Source: Streptomyces humicola (lineage in GTDB: Bacteria > Actinomycetota > Actinomycetes > Streptomycetales > Streptomycetaceae). From it: 64,000 bases of DNA. Numbering within the stretch: position 1 is the first letter of the stretch; each line of letters starts with the position of its first letter. Shown here piece by piece: positions 58,565 through 64,000 of the stretch. The notes under the pieces are model-generated. The model saw only the letters and a list, made by a program, of their open reading frames with translations, did not search any database and was not told the origin of the DNA. The stretch is taken from contig NZ_JANFNG010000001.1 in the NCBI RefSeq assembly GCF_024436035.1, positions 451,689 through 515,688 of the forward strand, written 5' to 3'. The translations under genes were made by a program, and so were the position numbers.

Positions 58565-60184
58565 ATGCCGGACACAGCACCCGCGGCAGGAGCCGCCGCG
58601 GACAACAACACGCCGATGGTCCCCCTGCCGGGAAGCGAACGGGCAGCTCTGGTCGGCGCGCGTGCCGTCGGCCCCGTGGGTGACGCCGAAGAGGTCGAGG
58701 TCACCCTCATCCTGCGTCGCCGGGCCGAGATCCCCTCCCGCCTCATCGAGGGCCCGGACACCATCGCGCGAGACGAACTGGCTGCACGCCATGGCGCAGA
58801 CCCGTCCGACATCGACCTGGTGCGCCGTACTGCCGAGGAGCACGGCCTGCGCGTGACCGAGGCGCATGCGGCAACCCGCCGCGTCAGGCTCGCCGGGACG
58901 CTCGGCCGGCTGCGCGCAGTGGTCGAACCGGGGTCCCTCCAATGGGTCGAGAGCCCGGATCCCCACACGGGAGCATCCGTGCGTCACCGGCAGCGCGAGG
59001 GGGCCCTGCGGCTCCGCACCGGTCTGCGCGAGGTGGTAGTCGGCGTCCTCGGTCTGGACGACCGCCCGCAAGCCCGCAGTCACCTGCGCCGTCGCGCCGC
59101 CTCCGCGGCGAACCCCACCGCCTACACGCCGCCGGAACTCGGCACCGTCTATACCTTCCCGCCGGGTACGGACGGCACCGGCGAGACCCTTGCCATCATC
59201 GAGCTCGGCGGCGGCTTCGCCCAGAGCGACCTGGACACCTACTTCGCGGGGCTGTCCGTCCAGCCCGCGCCGACCGTCGTCGCCGTCGGCGTCGGCGGTG
59301 GTACCAACTCCCCACAGGGCGACCCCAGCAGCGCCGACGGCGAGGTGCTTCTCGACATCGAGGTGGCCGGGGCGCTGGCGCCCGGCGCCCGGCAGGTCGT
59401 CTACTTCGCGCCCAACACCGACCAGGGCTTCGTCGACGCCGTGACCACGGCCGTGCATGCCTCCCCCACCCCGGCGGCCGTCAGCATCAGCTGGGGCGGC
59501 AACGAGGACGGCTGGACCGCTCAGGGGCGCAGCGCGCTCAACTCGGCGCTCGCCGACGCCGCCGCACTCGGCGTCACGGTGTGCGTGGCCGCGGGGGACA
59601 ACGGCAGCGGTGACGGCGCGACCGACGGACGCCCGCATGTCGACTTCCCCGCCTCCAGCCCATACGCCCTCGCCTGCGGCGGGACCCGGCTGAACGCCTC
59701 TGCCGGAGGCGCCGTCACCTCGGAGGCCGTGTGGGACAGCAACGGCGGCGGCACGGGCGGCGGCGTCAGTGATGTCTTCGCGCTGCCTTCCTGGCAGGCC
59801 GGAGTGGGTGTGCCCTCCAGCCCGTCGGGCAGCAGCGGGCGAGGCGTGCCGGACGTCGCCGCGGACGCGGACCCGGCCACCGGGTACAAGGTCTTCGTCG
59901 ACGGGCAGGCTGAAGTGGTCGGCGGCACCAGCGCCGTGGCGCCGCTGTGGGCCGCGCTCACCTGCCGGCTCGTCCAGGCCCTCGGCCGCCGCCTCGGCCT
60001 CCTCCAGCCGCTGCTCTACGCGGGTGCCACGGCGGGCAGGACCGCGGAGGGCTTCCGGGACATCACCCAGGGCAGCAACGGCGTGTACCGGGCCGCCGCC
60101 GGGTGGGACCCCTGCACCGGTCTCGGCGTTCCGGACGGTGCGGCGCTGCTGGCCCGCCTGAAGAGCGGTAACCCGCAGGCCTAG
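58565..60184 (+). CDS. Sedolisin/kumamolisin-type S53 serine-carboxyl peptidase
   Basis: 539 residues, ATG behind GGAGG. The prodomain (about 20-165: LPGSERAALVGARAVGPV, EVTLILRRRAE) is followed by a catalytic domain with E260 and D264 (DGEVLLDIE), the oxyanion Asp in AAGDNGSGDG and nucleophile S456 (GGTSAVAPLW). The C-terminal Ca2+ site is FRDITQGSNG and GWDPCTGLGVPDG. It is an acid-active endopeptidase. No signal peptide is visible; family members such as kumamolisin also begin directly with the prodomain. The broken chimera at 12089 ends in a domain typical of longer S53 proteases. Confidence 0.93.
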   Translation: MPDTAPAAGAAADNNTPMVPLPGSERAALVGARAVGPVGDAEEVEVTLILRRRAEIPSRLIEGPDTIARDELAARHGADPSDIDLVRRTAEEHGLRVTEAHAATRRVRLAGTLGRLRAVVEPGSLQWVESPDPHTGASVRHRQREGALRLRTGLREVVVGVLGLDDRPQARSHLRRRAASAANPTAYTPPELGTVYTFPPGTDGTGETLAIIELGGGFAQSDLDTYFAGLSVQPAPTVVAVGVGGGTNSPQGDPSSADGEVLLDIEVAGALAPGARQVVYFAPNTDQGFVDAVTTAVHASPTPAAVSISWGGNEDGWTAQGRSALNSALADAAALGVTVCVAAGDNGSGDGATDGRPHVDFPASSPYALACGGTRLNASAGGAVTSEAVWDSNGGGTGGGVSDVFALPSWQAGVGVPSSPSGSSGRGVPDVAADADPATGYKVFVDGQAEVVGGTSAVAPLWAALTCRLVQALGRRLGLLQPLLYAGATAGRTAEGFRDITQGSNGVYRAAAGWDPCTGLGVPDGAALLARLKSGNPQA

Positions 60185-60292
60185 TCCCGCGCTGCGGTGG
60201 CTCTTGATGTGGTCATGTGGTCTACCCCAATTTGATCCAGGCCACATGATTTCGGCGGCTTGCCCGAACCTCACGCCGGGAGGCACCCTGAC

Positions 60293-60651
60293 ATGCCTCG
60301 TATCGCCCACCGAAGTTCCCCGACCTCGGCGGCAGTTGCCGCCCTCGCCCTCACGGCGCGCTGGCCGCGGCCGGCCTGATCGCAGTGAGCGGCGGAGCAC
60401 GCGCCGCCACCGCCAACCTCCTCGCCAACGGCGACTTCGAGAGCGGCAGTCTGTCGGGGTAGAGCTGTCCGACCGGCGAGGCGACCCCGGCGAACGCGGC
60501 CACTTGCCTCGCGCTGCCCAACGCCGCCTGCATCGGGGGAAGTTGGATGCTCCCGCCGGATGCCGTGCGGGACGGCGACTGGACCGTGGTCGAGGGCCTG
60601 GCCCGCCAGGCGGCAGCCCTTGGGGTCCCTGGCGAAACGAACAGACGCTGA
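60293..60651 (+). pseudogene. Fusion scar: secreted carbohydrate-binding protein start joined to KDPG aldolase end
   Basis: An ATG at 60293 behind GGGAGG opens a signal peptide (PRIAHRSSPTSAAVAALAL). A one-base loss near 60355 shifts the frame to AGLIAVSGGARAATANLLAN, then GDFESGSLSG, the start of a CBM4-like or similar secreted domain. TAG follows at 60460-60462. From 60463 the same frame reads SCPTGEATPANAATCLALPN, AACIGGSWMLPPDAV and DWTVVEGLARQAAAL. That is the unmistakable C-terminus of 2-keto-3-deoxy-6-phosphogluconate aldolase (Eda: CPTG, then IGGSW). Two unrelated genes have been joined by deletion. Confidence 0.75.
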
Positions 60652-60673
60652 GGGGCTCCGGGACGCAACAACG

Positions 60674-60689
60674 TTGCGCATGCGCGCAA
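60674..60689. promoter_or_regulatory. AsnC/Lrp-like palindrome before the dimethylargininase-like gene
   Basis: TTGCGCATGCGCGCAA has perfect TTGCGC/GCGCAA arms around ATGC. Its form and position, about 77 bases ahead of the GTG start at 60766, fit an Lrp/AsnC-family operator. The regulator gene often found beside this type of enzyme is absent, and the gene-fusion scar occupies its place. Confidence 0.55.
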
Positions 60690-60765
60690 TTTATCTTTCT
60701 TGTCCTTCGCCTCCCCTCTTCTCTACGTTTGGGGCACCCCCCGGACGGATCGAGAGGACACCTCC

Positions 60766-61623
60766 GTGCCACCGAAGCGTGCCCAGCGCCAGCGGCGCTA
60801 CCTCGCCTGTGAGCCCTGGTACTTCGACGTGCAGTACGCCATCAACGCCTGGATGCGCGAGGGCGTGTCGGTCGACACCGCCCTCGCGCAGGCCCAGTGG
60901 CGGAGGCTGATCCAGACATACCGCGACCTCGGGCATACGGTGGAGATCCTGCAGCCGACCGCGGGCCTGCCGGACATGGTCTTCGCCGCCAACGCGGCCC
61001 TCGTCGTGGAGGGCAAGGTTTTCGGGTCACGTTTCCACGCCGAGCAGCGTCAACCGGAAGCGGCCGCGTACGCGGCCTGGTTCAAGGCGGCGGGGTTCGA
61101 CGTGCGGGAGACCGAGTCGGTGTGCGAGGGTGAGGGGGATTTCGTCCCGGTCGGTGACCACCTCCTGGCCGGGACCGGTTTTCGTACCTCGGTATCGGCG
61201 CATCAGGAAGCGCAGGAGTTCTTCGGGCTGCCGACGATCACCCTGCGCCTGGTGGACCCGCACTTCTACCACCTGGACACCGCTCTGTTCGCCCTGGACG
61301 ACGAGAACATCGCCTACTATCCGGGAGCGTTCTCGCCCGGGAGCCGTGAGGCCCTCGCGCGGCTCTTCCCCGATGCCGTGATCGCGGCCCGGGAGGACGC
61401 CATGGCGTTCGGGCTGAATTCCGTCTCCGACGGATGCCACGTCGTCATCGCCCCGCAGGCAGCCGGTCTCATCGGCCAGTTGAAGCAGCGCGGATACGTT
61501 CCCGTGCCCGTCGACCTGAGCGAGTTCCACAAGGCCGGCGGCGGTGCGAAGTGCTGCACTCAGGAGATACGTCCCGGCGGCTACCAGCCGTCCGCCGACG
61601 GCAGCACCATGACCGGCCGGTAA
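60766..61623 (+). CDS. Dimethylarginine dimethylaminohydrolase-like enzyme (amidinotransferase fold)
   Basis: 285 residues, GTG start behind GAGAGGA. Family features: EPWYFDVQYAINAWM, GLPDMVFAANAALV (substrate-binding Asp), GEGDFVPVGDHLLAG, HFYHLDT with catalytic His169, and the C-terminal Cys in GGGAKCCTQEIRPGG. It hydrolyses methylated arginines or related guanidines to citrulline-type products in arginine/ornithine metabolism. In other Streptomyces it is accompanied by ornithine aminotransferase and an AsnC-type regulator; neither is present here. A convergent GH76 gene ends 24 bases beyond. Confidence 0.88.
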   Translation: MPPKRAQRQRRYLACEPWYFDVQYAINAWMREGVSVDTALAQAQWRRLIQTYRDLGHTVEILQPTAGLPDMVFAANAALVVEGKVFGSRFHAEQRQPEAAAYAAWFKAAGFDVRETESVCEGEGDFVPVGDHLLAGTGFRTSVSAHQEAQEFFGLPTITLRLVDPHFYHLDTALFALDDENIAYYPGAFSPGSREALARLFPDAVIAAREDAMAFGLNSVSDGCHVVIAPQAAGLIGQLKQRGYVPVPVDLSEFHKAGGGAKCCTQEIRPGGYQPSADGSTMTGR

Positions 61624-61647
61624 CCGGACGGGACGCGGCTTCCCGGG

Positions 61648-62880
61648 TCAGCTGATCCTGGCGTAGCCCGCTGGTTGCCAGGCCAGGAGGGAGAAGAGCT
61701 GGACGACGGCGGACTGAGTGAGTGTCTGCACGGGCAGGGCCGGGTCGGGAGCCCCGCCGTGATCCGCATTGAACTGGAACAGTCCGGTGGCCGGGTCGAG
61801 GTTGTCGGCCCACAACCGTTCCGCATATGCCTGGAGGAGCGCCAGACACCGCGGGTCGTGGTGGACGGAGTCCAGGAGGAGCAGGTCCTGGAAGAAATAG
61901 GCGTTGAAGATGACGGGCTGCTCGTACAGGCGGTCGCCCTGGGACCAGTAGGCGAGTGCCCCGTCGGCGTCGCTGATCGCGTTGTCCAGGAACCGCTGGT
62001 CGCCGGTGGCGTGGTACAGCTGCACCGCCGTCCCGATCATCGCACCGGAGTTGTAGCTCCAGAGCGTGGGGTCCACGGTGCCGTCGTCGCCGCGGCCGTT
62101 CCGGTAGAGCCCGGCCGACTGCATCAAGCAGGTGCGGTTCCACTGGTATGCGCGTTCCGCCCAGTGGAGATAGGTTCGCTGCCCTGTTGTCTGGTACAGC
62201 TCGACGGACAGCAGGGCGGCCAGGCCGGTGGAGTTGGCCACGCGTCCTTTGTTGCCGCTGTTCTCGATCCAGCGCTCCCCGCCGGGACAGGTGTCGCTCG
62301 GGTCGGTGTCCCAGCCGCGGGCATCTGCGGCGAAGGCCGTGCGCGCGCGGCCGATCAGGTTCCGGTCACCGGTTGCGTGGTATGCGCTGACCAGGGACAG
62401 GCCGACTTCCGCATTGTCGTCGTAGTAGAGGTCGCCGCCCTTGCCGAGAGGCGGCGGCACATAGGAGTTGTAGCCGGGGCGCGCGGGGTTGGTGGAGACG
62501 TACTGCTGCAGCGCGGCGAATCGTGAGGCGACATCAGGGCGGAAGGTGCTCTGGTTGCCGGGTATGTTCTGCAGATCAAGCGTTGCCTGGCCGGCCTCAC
62601 GGAACTCCCACACGTAGGAGTAGGGATTGTGTCCCGGCGGCGTGGGGGTGGTCTCCCGGTAGAGGTCATGACCGGCGGAGCCGAGGTAGAGGTACTGCTG
62701 TAGTGCGTCGTACGAAGCGGCGGCGCGTTTCGCCCACAGTTGCGGCGTTTCGGCGGCGGAGTAGAGAGCCGGGTCGGCTGCCCTCCCTGCCCAGGCCGGA
62801 AGAGCAGCCGAGCCGCCAAGGAGTGGGGACAGCGCGGCCAGTACGACGATGATGCGTTGCGCGCGGCGACGCACTGTCAT
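61648..62880 (-). CDS. Secreted GH76 endo-alpha-1,6-mannanase
   Basis: 410 residues, ATG behind AAGGAG. Signal peptide about 1-33 (IIVVLAALSPLLGGSAALPAW). The (alpha/alpha)6-barrel GH76 domain fills the rest, with the catalytic pair D154-D155 in YYDDNAEVGL, ERWIENSGNKGRVANSTGLA (substrate cleft) and LWSYNSGAMIGTAVQLYHATG (in part). The family cleaves the alpha-1,6-mannan backbone of yeast mannan or mycobacterial-type lipomannan. With the GH92 enzyme at 5369, which removes alpha-1,2 side chains, it makes a plausible extracellular mannan-degrading pair, although the genes lie 52 kb apart. Confidence 0.93.
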   Translation of the reverse strand: MTVRRRAQRIIVVLAALSPLLGGSAALPAWAGRAADPALYSAAETPQLWAKRAAASYDALQQYLYLGSAGHDLYRETTPTPPGHNPYSYVWEFREAGQATLDLQNIPGNQSTFRPDVASRFAALQQYVSTNPARPGYNSYVPPPLGKGGDLYYDDNAEVGLSLVSAYHATGDRNLIGRARTAFAADARGWDTDPSDTCPGGERWIENSGNKGRVANSTGLAALLSVELYQTTGQRTYLHWAERAYQWNRTCLMQSAGLYRNGRGDDGTVDPTLWSYNSGAMIGTAVQLYHATGDQRFLDNAISDADGALAYWSQGDRLYEQPVIFNAYFFQDLLLLDSVHHDPRCLALLQAYAERLWADNLDPATGLFQFNADHGGAPDPALPVQTLTQSAVVQLFSLLAWQPAGYARIS

Positions 62881-63320
62881 CCCACTCTCCTTGCGCAGAA
62901 AACCCCCGGCTTCAGCCGGGGGAGGAAACGCATCGTGGGCGCCGTGCGCAGAGCACCGGAGGGGCGCTCCGAATGCTCACCGGTCGATGCGTTGCGTGTC
63001 GCTGCACGCGGCCGGACACCTTGCAGTGGATACGGCCGAAAATCGAAACTAACGATAATCATTCCGAACGGCAAGGTGCGTGGGCGTGATATCAACAACA
63101 CCGCGCTTCTGAAAGTGGTGAGTTGTCTGGTTTGTGCTGGCCTTGTCGAAGCGTGCGACTTCGGTAGCGGCCGGCCATCACGTCCGCGACCAAAGGGAAT
63201 TCGCAGGCGGCTCCCATTCGGCGATGCCGCCTTGCCGTACCTGCGAGGCCGGTCCCGGGAATTGACGGGGATCGGGGGAGGCGTCATCCGGGCTTCGGTG
63301 TGTCGCAACGGCTGACGGGA
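62881..63320. other. Gene-free stretch upstream of the GH76 gene
   Basis: No supported frame. It contains the hairpin at 62903-62922 and an AT-richer patch at about 63040-63075 (AACTAACGATAATCATTCC) that may be part of the GH76 promoter or an operator. Confidence 0.5.
62903..62922. repeat. Hairpin CCCCCGGC-TTCA-GCCGGGGG, IS605-type end candidate
   Basis: A perfect 8-bp stem with TTCA loop followed by AGGAAACG. This kind of hairpin followed by AGGA is typical of the right ends of IS200/IS605-family (tnpB) elements in streptomycetes. No tnpA or tnpB is present, so it would be a solo end. It could also be a leader or terminator hairpin of the GH76 gene. Confidence 0.4.
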
Positions 63321-63420
63321 TCAGCGTGCGCTGGCCGGGAGGGCGGGGGCTTCGCGCTGCGCTCGCAGGAACGCCGCGAACGACTGCGGCGGACGCCCGC
63401 TGAGGCGCTCGGGCCCGTGA
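63321..63420 (-). pseudogene. NmrA/NAD(P)-binding reductase C-terminal remnant
   Basis: On the minus strand about 32 codons end at 63321, reading GPERLSGRPPQSFAAFLRAQ and then REAPALPASAR. The GPERLxGRxPxxFxxF pattern is the C-terminal end of NmrA-like NAD(P)H-binding reductases. The remainder of the gene (about 250 residues) is missing; the break lies where the MarR remnant on the other strand begins. Confidence 0.55.
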
Positions 63421-63520
63421 GGCCTGGCTGGCGCGGGCGCTGCAGGAGCGGTGCACCGAGGAGCAGCGCCGCACGGTCATCGAGGCGATGACGCTGCTGG
63501 ACGGGGTGGCGCAGTCATGA
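63403..63520 (+). pseudogene. MarR-type regulator C-terminal remnant
   Basis: After an in-frame TGA at about 63400 the plus strand reads ARAREAWLARALQERCTEEQ, then RRTVIEAMTLLDGVAQS, the last dimerisation helix of a MarR-family regulator. Its stop overlaps the ATG of the MFS gene (ATGA), so the two were once an operon. The winged-helix part is lost. Confidence 0.5.
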
Positions 63521-64000
63521 CGGTGCTCTCCGCGCGGCTGCGGGCGCAGCGGCGCACCGCGGGTCGCGGCGGATTCGACCGGAAGCTGATCGCGCCGATG
63601 ATCTTGGGTTCGATCCTGAACCCGATCAACTCCTCCATGCTCGCGGTAGCCCTGATCCCGATCGGCAAAGCGTTCGGCGCTCCGCCGTCAAGCCGGTCGT
63701 CGGCGCCCTCGTCCAGATCACCGGCTGCGCCGCACTGTTGCTGGTCGGCTCCTGCAGTCCCGTCTGGATGCTCGCAACCGTCGGCGCGGTCATCGGGATC
63801 CCCCAGGGACTGAACGGGCTGGCCAACCAGAACGCCCTCTACGCCCAGGCCGATCCGTCCCGTATGGGGTCCTCGGCCGGCCTGCTGCGTACCTTCCTGT
63901 ACCTCGGCGCACTTGTCGCCTCCGCCGCCAACGCCACTTTTACCGGCACGGCGCCACCACAGGCGGCCTGCATCAGCTCAGCCGGCTCCTGCTCGCCGTC
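63517..64000 (+). pseudogene. MFS transporter, internally deleted and frameshifted, partial at the window edge
   Basis: The first helix is normal (RKLIAPMILGSILNPINSSM, LAVALIPIGKAFGAPP). Around 63680 the frame jumps to a late part of an MFS protein: KPVVGALVQITGCAALLLVG, WMLATVGAVIGIPQGLNGLA, NQNALYAQADPSRMGSSAGL and RTFLYLGALVASAANATF. A further frame change near 63945 restores GGLHQLSRLLLAV at the edge. Roughly the middle of the transporter (several hundred residues) is missing. It would have been a drug-efflux-type permease controlled by the MarR gene upstream. Confidence 0.75.

Noticed and set aside
58409-60772. A 787-codon minus-strand frame over the S53 protease
   Set aside because: It is the antisense shadow of a protease gene with an intact catalytic triad and C-terminal calcium site.
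63040-63075. AT-rich AACGATAATCATTCC patch as a Fur/Zur box
   Set aside because: Only one half resembles a Fur-type element and the symmetry is poor, so I do not call a metal-regulator site.

Overview
The window reads as a chromosomal segment of a Streptomyces-type actinomycete (Streptomycetaceae). Supporting signs are very high GC with strong G/C third-position bias, frequent GTG/TTG starts, 4-base ATGA/GTGA start-stop overlaps, a conservon operon (sensor kinase, roadblock protein, DUF742 protein), a divergent third elongation factor Tu, an ECF42 sigma factor with its DGPF/YCII partner, a DUF574 methyltransferase, an MmyB-type regulator facing a short-chain dehydrogenase, and a TTA (bldA-type) codon early in a secreted hydrolase. 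The density of secreted proteins, orphan regulators and broken genes suggests an accessory or arm region. I saw no rRNA, tRNA, CRISPR array or intact transposase.

Layout. 1-5 kb: a broken gene at the edge, two secreted histidine-rich proteins, and the MmyB regulator/SDR pair. 5.3-9.7 kb: a large secreted GH92 alpha-mannosidase behind a promoter overlapped by a LacI-type palindrome. 10-18 kb: the DUF5997/LysR-like pair, a chimeric phospholipase D pseudogene, a large secreted protein, a small precursor-like peptide with a double-Gly leader motif, and a secreted Asp-box/ricin-lectin protein. 18-30 kb: a DUF2079 membrane protein, the conservon, DUF4360 and CAP-domain proteins, a secreted protein with eight 11-residue repeats, an ECF sigma/membrane-protein pair, and an S15-type hydrolase. 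29.5-33 kb: EF-Tu3, a cupin, and the fluoride-channel operon crcB-DUF190-crcB.

33.8-39.0 kb holds the most striking locus: five co-directional genes encoding a WXG100-like carrier, a deaminase-type toxin, a SUKH-4/deaminase fusion, a stand-alone SUKH-4 immunity protein, and a P-loop NTPase with a beta-propeller-like C-terminus. I read it as a contact-dependent (type VII-type) toxin-immunity module with an added NTPase.

39-52.6 kb: carotenoid oxygenase with a membrane partner, SDR/CurA-like reductase operon, a frameshifted mycothiol-dependent isomerase, an SLT transglycosylase, a PP2C phosphatase, and a four-gene paoABCD-like molybdoenzyme operon facing a TetR regulator with two tandem operators. 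52.8-64 kb: TIGR00725 protein, methyltransferase, ECF42 system, S53 protease, dimethylargininase-like enzyme, GH76 mannanase. This last part is full of gene remnants (LacI, membrane protein, LuxR regulator, carbohydrate-binding/KDPG-aldolase fusion, NmrA, MarR, MFS). Several scars look like deletions that removed the facing 5' ends of divergent gene pairs.

Functional threads: GH92 plus GH76 can attack alpha-mannan; many secreted proteins fit life on complex biomass; the toxin locus fits interbacterial competition.
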